Shown here piece after piece: positions 33,474-44,047 of a DNA stretch of 64,000 bases. Position 1 is the first letter of the stretch. Each line of letters opens with the position of its first letter. Below the pieces are notes generated by a model. It saw only the letters and a program-made list of their open reading frames with translations. It had not been told where the DNA came from and ran no database searches. The position numbers and the translations under genes were made by a program. Source of the DNA: Celeribacter neptunius (GTDB lineage: Bacteria; Pseudomonadota; Alphaproteobacteria; Rhodobacterales; Rhodobacteraceae). The stretch spans positions 186,001 to 250,000 of the forward strand of contig NZ_FORH01000008.1 in NCBI RefSeq assembly GCF_900113955.1, in the 5' to 3' direction.

Positions 33474-34460
33474 ATGCACCGCACGCTTTTGCTTTCGATG
33501 ATGCTCCTGCCCGGGTCGCTCCTGGTCGGCGCGCCCGCCTTTTCTGACACGATGACGATCACGCCCACGGTGGTGACCGAATGGAAACCGATCTATGCCG
33601 AGGTGGAGACCCGCGATCAGGTTCCCTCGCGGGCCCGGATCGGCGGCACCATTACGGCGCTTGATGTCACCGAGGGCGATATGGTCGAGGCCGGCCAGCG
33701 CGTGGCGCTGATCGAGGACACCAAGCTCTTGTTCCAGATCGAGGGGATCGATGCCCAGCTCGACGCCTATGGCTCGCAGTTGGTGAAGGCGCAGGACGAT
33801 CTGACGCGTGGCGAATCTCTGGCCGAGCGCGGAGTGATTTCGAGCGCCAGCCTGCAGGCGCTGCAAACCAATGTGACCGTGCTCGAAGGCCAGATCACCT
33901 CGCTCCAGTCCGAGCGCCAGGTGGTATCGCGGCAGATCGAGGAGGGCGAGGTGCTCGCCGCCGAGGCCGGGATGGTGCTCGATGTGCCCGTCTCCAAGGG
34001 CGCGGTGATCATGGCCGGGGAACAGGTGGCGATGGTCGGGGCCGGTGGCACCTATCTGCGTCTGGGCGTCTCCGAACGCTATGCCGACAATCTCAATGAG
34101 GGCGACACGATCGAGATCTCCGAAGGCGCCGGTGTCATCGAGGGCCGGCTCGCGAAGATCTACCCGTTGATCCAGAGCGGCCGGGTCGAGGCCGATGTCG
34201 AAGTCGAGGGGCTGAGCTCGCGCTTCGTCGGCCGCCGGGTGCAGGTGCGCCTGCCGGTCGGGACCTATGAGGCGCTGATGGTGCCGCAATCCGCGCTGAC
34301 CCAGTCGGGCGGTCTGGACTTTCTGATGGTCGAGGCCGATGGCCACACCACCGAACATGTGGTGGTGCCGGGCAATACGCGCCTCGTCGACGGCATCCCC
34401 TATGTTGAAATCCTGAGCGGGCTCGAAGCCGGCGATGTGGTGGTGACCTCCCATGAATAA
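33474..34460 (+). CDS. RND efflux periplasmic adaptor (membrane fusion protein)
   Basis: Protein of 328 residues with a signal peptide (cleavage likely after APAFS). The lipoyl half-motifs are RIGGTITALDVTEGDMVEAGQRVALIED and GMVLDVPVSKGAVIMAGEQVAMVG. A short coiled-coil hairpin lies between them (about residues 90-160) and a beta-barrel follows. It bridges the inner-membrane pump to an outer-membrane channel. AGAGGTCCAC precedes the ATG. It overlaps the pump gene by 8 bp. Confidence 0.9.
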   Translation: MHRTLLLSMMLLPGSLLVGAPAFSDTMTITPTVVTEWKPIYAEVETRDQVPSRARIGGTITALDVTEGDMVEAGQRVALIEDTKLLFQIEGIDAQLDAYGSQLVKAQDDLTRGESLAERGVISSASLQALQTNVTVLEGQITSLQSERQVVSRQIEEGEVLAAEAGMVLDVPVSKGAVIMAGEQVAMVGAGGTYLRLGVSERYADNLNEGDTIEISEGAGVIEGRLAKIYPLIQSGRVEADVEVEGLSSRFVGRRVQVRLPVGTYEALMVPQSALTQSGGLDFLMVEADGHTTEHVVVPGNTRLVDGIPYVEILSGLEAGDVVVTSHE

Positions 34461-37400
34461 TCCGCACGGACCGACGGGTGCGCTCGGCATTGCCGGGCGT
34501 CTGACCCGCGCTTTCATCCTTTCCCCTCTCACCCCGCTGTTCCTGCTGGCGGCTCTGGCCGTGGGGCTCATCGCCCTTGGTGCCCTGCCGCGCGAAGAGG
34601 AGCCGCAAATCTCCGTGCCGTTGGTCGACATCCATGTCAGCACCGCCGGTCTCAAGGCCCAGGACGCGGTCAAGCTGGTGACCGAACCACTGGAGACCAT
34701 CGTCAAGGGCATCGATCAGGTCGAACATGTCTATTCCGACAGTCGCGACGACCATGTCATGGTCACCGCGCGGTTTGACGTGGGCGTGCCCTCCGAGACC
34801 GCCATCGTGCGGGTGCGCGACAAGATCCTCGCCAATCTCGACCGGCTGCCCGTGGGCATTCCCGAACCGCTGGTGGTCGGGCGCGGCATCAATGACGTGG
34901 CGATCGTGGCGCTGACCTTCACCCCCGCCGAGGGCAACACGGAAATGACCTCGGCCGATCTCACCCGGGTGGTGAAAGAGGTCGAGGTGCGTCTGGCCCG
35001 GATCGAGAACGTCGGCCTGACCTATGTCATCGGCGGCTCGGAAGAGGCGCTTCGGATCGCACCGGACCCGGAAAAACTGGCGCTTTACGGCATCACCCTG
35101 CAACAGTTGGCCGGCAAGGTCCAAGGCGCGAATTCTGCGGCGCCCACCGGGTTGGTGCGCGATGGTGGCGAGCAGATCGGCCTGATCGTCGGCAAGACGC
35201 TGACCACGCCGGAAGAAATCGGCAATCTCGAACTGACCGCGCGTGACGGGCGCACCGTCTATCTGCGCGACGTCGCCGATGTCGCCTTTGTTTCCGATCT
35301 CGATGAGCATCACGTGGCGAACCTGACCCGCGCCGGGGCGGACGCCGGCCATGGGGCCGCTGCGGAGGTTGACCTCACCGCGCCGGTGATCCGCCGTCCG
35401 GCGGTGACGCTGGCGATTGCCAAACGGGCCGGCGCCAACGCGGTGGTCGTGGCCGAAGAGGTGCTGCACCGGGTCGAGACCATGCAGGGCGAGATCATTC
35501 CCGACAGCGTTTCCGTCGAAGTCACCCGTGACTATGGCGAGACGGCGAATGAGAAAGCCAACGAGCTGTTGTTCCACCTGGCGCTTGCCACCGTGTCGAT
35601 CATCGTGCTCGTGCTCTTTGCCATTGGCTGGCGCGAGGCCATCGTGGTCGCCATCGTCATCCCGGTGACCATCCTGCTGACGCTGTTCGCCTCTTACATG
35701 ATGGGCTACACGCTCAACCGGGTGTCGCTCTTTGCGCTGATCTTCTCGATCGGGATTCTGGTCGATGATGCCATCGTGGTGATCGAGAACATCGCCCGGC
35801 ACTGGGGGCTCAAACGCCCGGGACAGAACCGTTTCGGGGCTGCCATCGCGGCCGTGGCCGAGGTCGGCAACCCGACCATCGTGGCCACGCTCACCGTCGT
35901 GGTGGCGCTGCTGCCGATGCTGTTTGTCTCCGGTCTGATGGGGCCCTATATGTCGCCGATCCCGGCGAATGCCTCGGCGGCGATGATCTTTTCCTTCTTC
36001 GTGGCGGTGATGATTACGCCCTGGCTGATGCTGAAGATCGCCGGGCGTGCCGAGCTGCACCACGATGATGAGGAAGGCACCCCGGGCGGCAAGCTCGGCA
36101 AGCTCTACACGAAGATCGCGGCGCCGATCCTGCGCTCGAAAGGTGTGGCCTGGATCTTCCTCTTGGCGGTGATCGTGCTGTCCTTCGGCTCGCTGGGCGC
36201 GCTCTACACCAAGGACGTGACGGTCAAGCTTCTGCCGTTCGACAACAAATCCGAGCTGGCGATCATGCTCGACCTGCCCGAGGGCTCGTCGGTCGAGGCC
36301 ACGGACGCCATCGCCCAGGAGGCCGGACGGCTGGCCATGACCATGCCGGAGGTGGTGTCGGCGCAGACCCATGCGGGCACCGCTGCGGCTTTCAACTTCA
36401 ACGGATTGGTGCGGCATTACTACCTGCGCGAAAACCCGGAAATGGGGGAGGTGCAACTCAAGCTCCTGCCCAAGGGCGAGCGCGATCGTACCTCGCATGA
36501 GATCGCGCTTGAGCTGCGCGAGCGCCTGCTCGAAGGCATCTCTGTGCCGCCGGGCACTGCGATGAAAGTGGTCGAACCGCCGCCCGGACCGCCGGTGATC
36601 TCGACGCTTCTGGCCGAGATCTACGGGCCGGATGGCGAGACCCGCCGCGCGGTTGCCGAGAAGGTGCGCGAGGCCTTCGAGAGCGTCGATTTCATCGTCG
36701 ATACCGATGACAACTACGGTGTGCAGGCGCGTCGCCTGCGGGCGGAGATGAAGCCTTCGGATCTGAACTTCTACAATGTTCAGGAGGCCGATGCCGCCCA
36801 GACGCTGCAGCTTTTGAACAGCTACAGCACGGTGGGCTATTCGCATCGCGGCGAAGGCCGTCGTCCGATCCCGATCGTCATCGGTCGTGACAAGTCCGAC
36901 CGGGTGATGGACGCTGCCGCGCTGTCGACGCCGGTGCCGGCCAATGCCCTGCCGGGCGGCCGCGGCGTGGTCGAGCTGGGCGATGTGGTGCAGATCACCG
37001 AGGAGAAGACCTCTTTCCCGATCTTCCGTCACAACGGCTATGACGCGGTGATGGTTCAGGGCGAGCTGGCCGGGGCCTATGAGGCGCCGCTCTACGGTAT
37101 GATCGCCGTGGGGGACAAGCTCGACGAGATGGATTGGCCGGAGGGCATGAAGCCGGAAATCTCGCTGCATGGTCAGCCGACCGACACCGCAACGCCGACG
37201 CTGTTGTGGGATGGTGAATGGGAAGTCACCTGGGTCACCTTCCGCGACATGGGGGCGGCCTTCGGTGTGGCGCTTCTGGGGATCTATATCCTCGTGGTGG
37301 CCCAGTTCGGCTCTTTCCGCCTGCCGCTGGTGATCCTGACGCCGGTGCCGCTGACCTTCCTGGGCATCATGATCGGGCATTGGCTGTTCAATGCGCCATT

Positions 37401-37710
37401 CTCGGCGCCGTCGATGATCGGGTTCATCGCGCTGGCCGGGATCATCGTGCGGAACTCGATTCTCTTGGTCGATTTCATCCGCAATGCCGATGACGAGGGC
37501 AAGGTGACGGTGGAGATCCTGTTGGAGGCGGGCGCGACCCGGTTCAAACCGATCCTGCTGACCGCGATTGCGGCGATGATCGGCGCGGCGGTGATCCTTG
37601 CCGACCCGATCTTTCAGGGTCTGGCGCTGTCCTTGTTCTTCGGGCTCCTGTCCTCGACCGCGCTGACGGTTCTGGTGATCCCGGCGATCTACCGCATTTT
37701 CAAGATGTGA
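34453..37710 (+). CDS. RND efflux transporter, inner-membrane pump
   Basis: AcrB-type pump of 1085 residues with 12 helices and two large periplasmic loops. The proton-relay aspartate pair is in GILVDDAIVVIENIARH (helix 4). Motif LARIENVGLTYVIGG lies in the first porter domain. The 3' half repeats the topology, ending TVLVIPAIYRIF. Substrates are unknown. No TolC-like gene is within the window, so an outer-membrane channel must come from elsewhere. Confidence 0.93.
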   Translation: MNNPHGPTGALGIAGRLTRAFILSPLTPLFLLAALAVGLIALGALPREEEPQISVPLVDIHVSTAGLKAQDAVKLVTEPLETIVKGIDQVEHVYSDSRDDHVMVTARFDVGVPSETAIVRVRDKILANLDRLPVGIPEPLVVGRGINDVAIVALTFTPAEGNTEMTSADLTRVVKEVEVRLARIENVGLTYVIGGSEEALRIAPDPEKLALYGITLQQLAGKVQGANSAAPTGLVRDGGEQIGLIVGKTLTTPEEIGNLELTARDGRTVYLRDVADVAFVSDLDEHHVANLTRAGADAGHGAAAEVDLTAPVIRRPAVTLAIAKRAGANAVVVAEEVLHRVETMQGEIIPDSVSVEVTRDYGETANEKANELLFHLALATVSIIVLVLFAIGWREAIVVAIVIPVTILLTLFASYMMGYTLNRVSLFALIFSIGILVDDAIVVIENIARHWGLKRPGQNRFGAAIAAVAEVGNPTIVATLTVVVALLPMLFVSGLMGPYMSPIPANASAAMIFSFFVAVMITPWLMLKIAGRAELHHDDEEGTPGGKLGKLYTKIAAPILRSKGVAWIFLLAVIVLSFGSLGALYTKDVTVKLLPFDNKSELAIMLDLPEGSSVEATDAIAQEAGRLAMTMPEVVSAQTHAGTAAAFNFNGLVRHYYLRENPEMGEVQLKLLPKGERDRTSHEIALELRERLLEGISVPPGTAMKVVEPPPGPPVISTLLAEIYGPDGETRRAVAEKVREAFESVDFIVDTDDNYGVQARRLRAEMKPSDLNFYNVQEADAAQTLQLLNSYSTVGYSHRGEGRRPIPIVIGRDKSDRVMDAAALSTPVPANALPGGRGVVELGDVVQITEEKTSFPIFRHNGYDAVMVQGELAGAYEAPLYGMIAVGDKLDEMDWPEGMKPEISLHGQPTDTATPTLLWDGEWEVTWVTFRDMGAAFGVALLGIYILVVAQFGSFRLPLVILTPVPLTFLGIMIGHWLFNAPFSAPSMIGFIALAGIIVRNSILLVDFIRNADDEGKVTVEILLEAGATRFKPILLTAIAAMIGAAVILADPIFQGLALSLFFGLLSSTALTVLVIPAIYRIFKM

Positions 37711-37733
37711 GCCGATCGCTACCTGAAAACGCG

Positions 37734-37762
37734 AAAGGGGAGCGCATGGCGCTCCCCTTTTT
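37734..37762 (+). terminator. Terminator of the RND operon
   Basis: AAAGGGGAGCGC (37734-37745), three-nt loop, GCGCTCCCCTTT (37749-37760), then TT. A perfect 12-bp stem with a T-run; the reverse strand may also serve the chemoreceptor gene. Confidence 0.9.
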
Positions 37763-37790
37763 CATGATGAGATCCGGATCGGATGCGGCC

Positions 37791-39881
37791 TCAGGCGCTG
37801 CGGGCCAGGGCCGTCGGCGCGGTTGCGCTTTCGATCGCCCGGGCCGAGGCCGAGCCCTGTTCGAGCGAGAAGAACTCGAGATCGTGTTCCATGTTGGTGA
37901 TGGAGCCGCGCAGGGTCACCGTGGCGGCATTGGTTTCTTCCGACATGGCGGCGTTTTGCTGGGTGGTCTGATCGAGCTGGTTCATCGCCGAGCTCAATTG
38001 CGCCAGACCGGTGGCCTGTTCCGTGGTCGAGGTCGCGACCTGGGCGATGCCCTCATGGATATGTTCGGCCACATCGCGAATGCGCGCCAGCGCCGAGCCG
38101 GCTTCGCGCACGAGGCTGACCCCGCCCGCGACCTGCTGGCTTGACGTGTCGATCAGCGTCGCGATCTCGCGGGCCGCATCCGAGGAGCGCTGGGCCAGGG
38201 CCCGGACCTCGGACGCGACGACGGCAAAGCCGCGCCCCGCTTCGCCGGCCCGCGCCGCCTCGACCCCGGCATTGAGCGCCAGAAGATTGGTCTGGAAGGC
38301 GATATCGTCGATCACCGAAGTGATCGAAGCGACCTGTTTCGAGGAGCTTTCGATTTCATCCATGGCGCTGATCGCGCGCACCACCACCTCATCGGCCTGC
38401 ATCGTGTGCGACCGCGCTTCGCCGGACTGGGCCTGTACATGGGTGGCCGTATCGGCGACGCCCTTGACCGAGGCCAGAAGCTCATCCAATGCCGCGGCGC
38501 TTTCCTCGAGCGTGGCGGCCTGATGTTCCGTGCGTCTCGCCAGATCATCGGTGGCCTGTTCGATGGCCTCGGATTCGCTCTTGAGGATCAGGGCCCCGTC
38601 GGTGATCCCGCCGACAATGTCGCGCAGTTTCAGGACGGTGGTATTGAAGCTCTGGCGAATGGCGTCGAATTCGCCCAAATTCCTGTTGAGCTGGATCGAG
38701 AGGTCGCCCCCCGAGAGCGCCCCAAGCCCGGTCATCAACGTGTCGACCGTCTGGCGGTAGACCGTGGTGTCGACCGCGAATTTGACGATCTTGACCACCT
38801 CGCCGGCGGCGTTCTTGATCGGGTTGTAGCTGGCGCGGATGCTGACACGTTTGCCGCCCTTGCCGATCCGTTCATATTCGTCGCTCAATGCTTCGCCGGT
38901 CCGCAGGCGCTGCCAGAAATCCGCGTATTCCCGGGATTGCGCGAGCGCGGGGTCGACGAATATGCGGTGATGCTTGCCGAGAATCTCGGCTTCGCTATAG
39001 CCGAGAATGTCGCAGAAATTGCGGTTGGCCCTGAGCACCGTGCCATCGGGGGCGAATTCGATCACGCCCTGGACTTTCTGAATCGCATCGAGCTGGCCGC
39101 GGGCATCGGCCTCGAGATTCTTGGCATCGGTGATGTCGAAGGCATATTTGACGACCTTGAAGGGCCGGCCCTCGGGATCGATCAGGGTTTCATAGGTGGC
39201 CTCGAGCCAGATCGTGTCACCGTTCTTGGCGGTGCGCCGTACCTGCCCCTTTTCGGAAGAGCCCTTTTTCAACCGGGCCCAGAGATCTCGGTACTCCTGC
39301 GTTTCGGCCAGGTCCTTCGGCATGAATATCCGGTGGTGCTTGCCGCGGATCTCCTCGAGCGTATAGCCGGTGGCCTTCAGGAACAGATCATTGGCATGCA
39401 GGATCTGACCGTCGAGGTCGAATTCGATAAAGGCCATCGAACGGCGGATGGCATCCTCTTTCGAGCGATTGTCGCGTCGTTTCAGATGCATACGCGAGAT
39501 TTCCCGGCCGATGATATAGATCGCCGTGACCTTGCCTTCCTTATCCTTGAACGGGCTGTAGGTGGCGCTGAACCAAAACTCTTCACCGGCCTTGTTCAGC
39601 CGCGGCACGATCCCCTTGCGGGTCTCGCCGGCGAGAATGCGTCCCCAATGCGCGCGGGCTTCCGCATGGTCTTTCGGGCGGATGAAAAAGGTATAATCCT
39701 TCCCCAGAACCTCCTCGGATCCATATCCGGTCACCTCACAGAACAGATCGTTGACCGTGACAATCTTGCCCTCGGGGTCACAGGTGAGGATGAGATGCGT
39801 GTCCTCGAGCACCTGTTCGAGGGGCGAGGCAGGGCTGCGTTTGTCGGCAGATGCACGAGATTTGAAGAGCTTAGAAAACAT
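37791..39881 (-). CDS. Soluble chemoreceptor with three PAS domains
   Basis: Methyl-accepting chemotaxis protein of 696 residues without any membrane segment. Three similar PAS-PAC units lie at about residues 25-135, 145-255 and 265-375; each has a GY(G/T/S)-EE/AEI-GK-H-like segment such as [22 protein letters not shown]-like linker (near 385-430) follows, then the signalling hairpin with [20 protein letters not shown]. The repeated PAS units suggest redox or flavin/haem sensing (Aer/BdlA style). It ends with no CheR-binding pentapeptide that I can see. Confidence 0.9.
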   Translation of the reverse strand: MFSKLFKSRASADKRSPASPLEQVLEDTHLILTCDPEGKIVTVNDLFCEVTGYGSEEVLGKDYTFFIRPKDHAEARAHWGRILAGETRKGIVPRLNKAGEEFWFSATYSPFKDKEGKVTAIYIIGREISRMHLKRRDNRSKEDAIRRSMAFIEFDLDGQILHANDLFLKATGYTLEEIRGKHHRIFMPKDLAETQEYRDLWARLKKGSSEKGQVRRTAKNGDTIWLEATYETLIDPEGRPFKVVKYAFDITDAKNLEADARGQLDAIQKVQGVIEFAPDGTVLRANRNFCDILGYSEAEILGKHHRIFVDPALAQSREYADFWQRLRTGEALSDEYERIGKGGKRVSIRASYNPIKNAAGEVVKIVKFAVDTTVYRQTVDTLMTGLGALSGGDLSIQLNRNLGEFDAIRQSFNTTVLKLRDIVGGITDGALILKSESEAIEQATDDLARRTEHQAATLEESAAALDELLASVKGVADTATHVQAQSGEARSHTMQADEVVVRAISAMDEIESSSKQVASITSVIDDIAFQTNLLALNAGVEAARAGEAGRGFAVVASEVRALAQRSSDAAREIATLIDTSSQQVAGGVSLVREAGSALARIRDVAEHIHEGIAQVATSTTEQATGLAQLSSAMNQLDQTTQQNAAMSEETNAATVTLRGSITNMEHDLEFFSLEQGSASARAIESATAPTALARSA

Positions 39882-39965
39882 CCGGGACTGGTCCTGTAAA
39901 GCGAAAGTCCGGAAGAGTGTAAGGGGCGCGCCTTACCGATTGGTTTATTGGCTGCGAAAACGAAA

Positions 39966-39985
39966 AGGGCGCCCTGAGGCGCCCT
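39966..39985 (-). terminator. Terminator of the isocitrate dehydrogenase gene
   Basis: AGGGCGCC-CTGA-GGCGCCCT hairpin (8-bp stem) followed on the minus strand by TTTTCGTTTTCG. Confidence 0.85.
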
Positions 39986-40010
39986 GTCCATATTCTCGGA
40001 TGTAAAGTTC

Positions 40011-42197
40011 TCAGCCGATGATGGCGTTCAGCGTCGCCGACGGGCGCATGATCGAGGCGATCTTGGCCGGGTCGGCGTGGTAGTAACCGCCCATATCGGC
40101 GGGATCACCTTCAGCCGCTTTCAGCTCTTCGAGGATCACGGCTTCCTTTTCGACCAGCTCTTTGGCGATCGGCGCGAAATGGGCGGCGAGATCGGTGTCA
40201 TCACCCTGGGCGGCCAGTGCCTCGGCCCAGTAGCGGGCGAACCAGTAATGCGAGGAACGGTTGTCGTTCTGGCCGACCTTGCGCTCCGGCGACTTGTTCT
40301 CAAGAAGCAGCTTCTGGGTGGCAACCTCGACGGCGGCGCCCAGCACGGCGGCTTTCGGGCGCGATTTGGTGGCGAGGAAGTTGTAGCTTTCGCCCAGAGC
40401 GCAGAATTCGCCAAGGCTGTCCCAGCGCAGGTGGTTCTCTTCCTGAACCTGCTGCACGTGCTTGGGCGCGGAGCCACCGGCACCGGTCTCGAACAACCCG
40501 CCGCCGTTCATCAGCTTGACGATGGAGAGCATCTTGGCCGAGGTGCCAAGCTCGAGGATCGGGAACAGGTCGGTGAGGTAGTCACGCAGGACGTTGCCGG
40601 TGATGGTCACGACGTTCTTGCCCTTGCGCATCTCTTCCCAGGAGAAACGGGTCGCCGCGCGCGGGTCCATGATCGGGATGTCCTTGCGGGCTTCCTTGAG
40701 GGCCGGGGCGACATATTTGATCAGCTCGGCGTCATGGGCACGGTTCTTGTCGAGCCAGAAGGCGCCGGTGCCTTCGACGTCGAACCGTTCGATGCCGGTT
40801 TTGATCCAGTCGAGGATCGGGGCTTTCTTGGCGGTGCAGCTCCGCCAGATGTCGCCGGCTTCCACCTCGTTCGACAGCAGAACCTCGCCAGAGGCCAGCA
40901 CGATGGAGACGGTGCCGTCGGCGGGCACTTCGAACGTGGTCGGGTGGGAGCCGTATTCCTCGGCTTTCTGCGCCATCAACCCGACGTTGGAGACGGCGCC
41001 ACAGGTGGTGACGTCGAGCGTGCCGGTCTCTTTGAAATATTCCACGGTCTCGTCATAGACGCAGGCGTAGGAATTGTCCGGGATGCAGCATTTGGTGTCG
41101 GCGGCCTTGCCATCCGGACCCCAGCCGATGCCACCGGCCTTGATCACGGCGGGCATGGAGGCGTCGATGATCACATCCGAGGGCACGTGCAGGTTGGTGA
41201 TGCCGCGGTCCGAGTCGACCATGTACATGGCCGGTTTCGCGGCCAGCGCGGCCTTGAGATCGGCTTCCATCTCGGCATTGCCGGCGATGAGCTTTTCGAG
41301 CGCGCCGATGCCCGAATTCGGGTTGAAATCGAGCTTGTCGCCATGTTTGGCGAGGAAGTCTTCGAGATAGACGGAGACGAAATGGCCGAAGATGATCGGG
41401 TCGGAGACCTTCATCATCGTGGCTTTCAGATGCACGGAGAACAGCACGCCCGGCTCCATGCTGGCGATCTCGGCCTTGATGTAGGCCCGCAGCGCCTTGG
41501 CGGAGAGGAAGGTCGCGTCGACGATCTCGCCTTCGAGATAGGAGAGCCCGTCTTTCAGAACCGTCTCGCTGCCGTCCTTGGCGGTGAAGACGATCTTGGC
41601 GGCGCCGGCCTGAGCGGCGGTCACGGTGGCGGCTTTCTCATTGGCGAAGAAATCATTGCCCGGCATGGCGGCGACGGTGGTCTTCGAGGTGGATTTCCAC
41701 TCGCCCATGCGATGCGGATTGGCTTTCGCGTATTCTTTCACGGCCTTGGCGGAGCGACGATCCGAGTTGCCTTCGCGCAGCACCGGGTTCACGGCGGAAC
41801 CTTTGACGGTGTCGTATTTGGCGCGCACGGCTTTCTCTTCGTCGGTTTGCGGATCGGCGGGGTAGGCCGGGATCGGGTAGCCCTGGGACTGCAGTTCCTT
41901 GATCGCGGCTTCGAGCTGCGGCACCGACGCCGAGATGTTCGGCAGTTTGATCACGTTAGCGTCCGGGGTCTTCACCAGTTGGCCAAGCTCGGCGAGATCG
42001 TCGGAGACGCGCTGTTCTTCGGAGAGGAGATCCGGGAAGAGGGCCAGGATACGGCCGGCCAGCGAAATGTCGCGAGTCTCGACATTGATGCCGGCAGCCT
42101 TGGAGAAGCTGTCGATGATCGGCAGGAGCGAGCCACGGGCGAGCTCGGGGGCTTCGTCCACGATGGTGTAGATAATGTCGGGTGTTTTGTCGGCCAT
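40011..42197 (-). CDS. icd: NADP-dependent isocitrate dehydrogenase, monomeric type
   Basis: Protein of 728 residues, the length of the monomeric (IDH-II) family. Visible are [40 protein letters not shown] (substrate-binding segment) and [10 protein letters not shown]. It oxidises isocitrate to 2-oxoglutarate and CO2 with NADP+ in the TCA cycle. GGAGGACCCC precedes the ATG. Monomeric IDH is common in Rhodobacteraceae and replaces the homodimeric enzyme. Confidence 0.96.
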   Translation of the reverse strand: MADKTPDIIYTIVDEAPELARGSLLPIIDSFSKAAGINVETRDISLAGRILALFPDLLSEEQRVSDDLAELGQLVKTPDANVIKLPNISASVPQLEAAIKELQSQGYPIPAYPADPQTDEEKAVRAKYDTVKGSAVNPVLREGNSDRRSAKAVKEYAKANPHRMGEWKSTSKTTVAAMPGNDFFANEKAATVTAAQAGAAKIVFTAKDGSETVLKDGLSYLEGEIVDATFLSAKALRAYIKAEIASMEPGVLFSVHLKATMMKVSDPIIFGHFVSVYLEDFLAKHGDKLDFNPNSGIGALEKLIAGNAEMEADLKAALAAKPAMYMVDSDRGITNLHVPSDVIIDASMPAVIKAGGIGWGPDGKAADTKCCIPDNSYACVYDETVEYFKETGTLDVTTCGAVSNVGLMAQKAEEYGSHPTTFEVPADGTVSIVLASGEVLLSNEVEAGDIWRSCTAKKAPILDWIKTGIERFDVEGTGAFWLDKNRAHDAELIKYVAPALKEARKDIPIMDPRAATRFSWEEMRKGKNVVTITGNVLRDYLTDLFPILELGTSAKMLSIVKLMNGGGLFETGAGGSAPKHVQQVQEENHLRWDSLGEFCALGESYNFLATKSRPKAAVLGAAVEVATQKLLLENKSPERKVGQNDNRSSHYWFARYWAEALAAQGDDTDLAAHFAPIAKELVEKEAVILEELKAAEGDPADMGGYYHADPAKIASIMRPSATLNAIIG

Positions 42198-42582
42198 GGG
42201 GTCCTCCGGTTTAACGAATCCAGCTCAGGGTCGGACCCTGATTGGGTTGCATGTCAGGCTTGGCAAAGCGCGTAGCCCAGGCGGGCGCGCAAGTCAATGT
42301 GTGCCACTGTATACCGTGCTCTTTGGCGGCGCTTTGTCACTGTTGCCGCTACCAGAGACGGGGAGAGGGCGAAGGCCCCGAGGCGTCCAACGTGATCTGC
42401 GCAAGGCGAGGGGATTTTGAACCCTCCGGGGACAAGCGACTTGGTGCGATACGCGCCGTGGCCAGCCCGCCGGGACATCGTGAAAGGCGGGGTTATCGAC
42501 CAAGCGGCAAAAGAAAATGATCAAAAACTAGGCGTCTGCGTATTTGATGAACGATTGCCGCAGCGCAAAAGCGCGAATCTGA
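42198..42582. other. Gene-free stretch between icd and the Anbu locus
   Basis: About 385 bp of divergent promoter DNA. Several short open frames exist but none has a ribosome site or recognisable product. A T-arm-like segment (GAGGGTTCAAAA on the minus strand near 42415-42426) does not belong to a full tRNA. No strong hairpin was found. Confidence 0.5.
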
Positions 42583-42612
42583 TTGTCGCGGCGATTTCCG
42601 CGGCTCTAAATT
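42583..42612 (+). promoter_or_regulatory. Predicted promoter giving a leaderless mRNA
   Basis: TTGTCG (42583-42588), an 18-bp spacer, and TAAATT (42607-42612). The ATG at 42619 lies 7 nt after the -10 element, where transcription would start, and no Shine-Dalgarno sequence precedes it. Both facts point to leaderless translation of the ATP-grasp gene. Confidence 0.4.
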
Positions 42613-42618
42613 CATCTC

Positions 42619-44043
42619 ATGAGCGAGACGAACATTTTCGATGAAATGTGGGGTCGCGACGAGGCTCTTCGCGCACCTTACAATGAATTTCAGAGCTGGT
42701 TTCAGGGCGAAGACCTGAAGCGGCTCCGGGCAAAGCAGCGCGAGGCGGAAGAAGTGTTCCGGCTCACGGGGATCACCTTCAACGTCTATGGGCGGAGCGA
42801 GGCCGAAGAGCGGCTCATCCCCTTTGACATCATTCCGCGGATCATTTCAGGCCGGGAATGGCAGAAGCTCTGCAAGGGCATCGAACAGCGGGTGCGGGCG
42901 ATCAACGCCTTTTTGCATGACATCTACAACCGTCAGGAGATCATCAAGGCCGGGCGTCTGCCGCTCGAGATGATCACCAAGAACGAGGCCTTCCTGCCGC
43001 AGATGATCGGCATGACGCCGCCGGGCGGGATCTACACCCATATCGTCGGTGTCGATCTGGTGCGCACCGGGCCGGATCAGTTCTACGTGCTCGAAGACAA
43101 TGCGCGCACGCCCTCGGGCGTGTCCTACATGCTCGAGAACCGCGAGACCATGTTGCAGATGTTCCCGGAGCTGTTCTCGCGCAACCGGGTGCAGCCGGTG
43201 CAGAATTACCCGGCCAATCTGCGGCGCTCCTTGGCCGCCTGCGCGCCCAATCGCTGCGAGGGCAAGCCCACTGTGGGCGTGCTGACCCCGGGGATTTATA
43301 ATTCCGCCTATTTCGAACACGCCTTCCTCGCCGATCAGATGGGGGTCGAGCTGGTCGAGGGCCACGATCTGCGTGTCATCGACGGCAAGGTCGCGATGCG
43401 CACCACCCAGGGCTACAAGGCGGTCGATGTGCTCTATCGCCGGATCGATGACGATTTCCTCGATCCGCTGAATTTCAACCCGGAAAGCGCGCTGGGCGTG
43501 CCGGGGATCATGGATGTCTACCGCTCCGGCGGCATCACCATCGCCAATGCGCCGGGCACCGGCATTGCCGATGACAAGGCGATCTACAGCTACATGCCCG
43601 ATATCGTCGAATTCTACACCGGTGAGAAAGCCATTCTCGAAAACGTGCCGACCTGGCGCTGTTCCGAGCCCGACAGCCTCGCCTATGTGCTCGACAACCT
43701 GGCCGATCTGGTGGTCAAGGAAGTCCATGGCTCCGGCGGGTACGGCATGCTGATCGGCCCGACCGCGACGAAGAAGGAGATCGAGGAATTCCGCAGGAAG
43801 CTCAAGGCCCGGCCCGGCAATTATATCGCCCAGCCGACCCTGTCCTTGTCCACCGTGCCGATCTTTACCAAATCCGGGCTGGCGCCGCGTCATGTCGATC
43901 TCAGACCCTTTGTCCTGTGTTCGCCCGAGGGGATCGATATCACCCCGGGCGGCCTCACCCGCGTGGCCTTGGAAAAAGGCTCGCTGGTGGTGAACTCGTC
44001 GCAGGGCGGCGGGACCAAGGATACATGGGTACTGGAGGACTGA
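42619..44043 (+). CDS. Circularly permuted ATP-grasp protein (type 2)
   Basis: Protein of 474 residues of the circularly permuted ATP-grasp family (formerly DUF404/DUF407). Visible are IPFDIIPRIISGREW near the start, GVDLVRTGPDQFYVLEDNARTPSGVSYMLENR (ATP-grasp core with metal ligands) and KEVHGSGGYGMLIGP. ATP-grasp enzymes ligate carboxylates to amines through acyl phosphates. It opens the operon with an alpha-E protein, a transglutaminase and Anbu, an arrangement conserved in many proteobacteria and predicted to make or modify a peptide. Confidence 0.9.
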   Translation: MSETNIFDEMWGRDEALRAPYNEFQSWFQGEDLKRLRAKQREAEEVFRLTGITFNVYGRSEAEERLIPFDIIPRIISGREWQKLCKGIEQRVRAINAFLHDIYNRQEIIKAGRLPLEMITKNEAFLPQMIGMTPPGGIYTHIVGVDLVRTGPDQFYVLEDNARTPSGVSYMLENRETMLQMFPELFSRNRVQPVQNYPANLRRSLAACAPNRCEGKPTVGVLTPGIYNSAYFEHAFLADQMGVELVEGHDLRVIDGKVAMRTTQGYKAVDVLYRRIDDDFLDPLNFNPESALGVPGIMDVYRSGGITIANAPGTGIADDKAIYSYMPDIVEFYTGEKAILENVPTWRCSEPDSLAYVLDNLADLVVKEVHGSGGYGMLIGPTATKKEIEEFRRKLKARPGNYIAQPTLSLSTVPIFTKSGLAPRHVDLRPFVLCSPEGIDITPGGLTRVALEKGSLVVNSSQGGGTKDTWVLED

Positions 44044-44047
44044 CGCG

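Noticed and set aside
34135-37380. An open frame of more than 1000 codons antisense to the RND pump gene
   Set aside because: It is the mirror of a high-GC coding gene; the product is His/Arg/Asp-rich without any domain, and the sense strand encodes an unmistakable RND pump.
42395-42440. T-arm-like GAGGGTTCAAAA on the minus strand, possible tRNA or attachment site
   Set aside because: No acceptor stem, anticodon arm or CCA end can be built around it, and the T-stem has mismatches.
42242-42644. Two or three short plus-strand frames between icd and the ATP-grasp gene
   Set aside because: Low-complexity Arg-rich products without ribosome sites.
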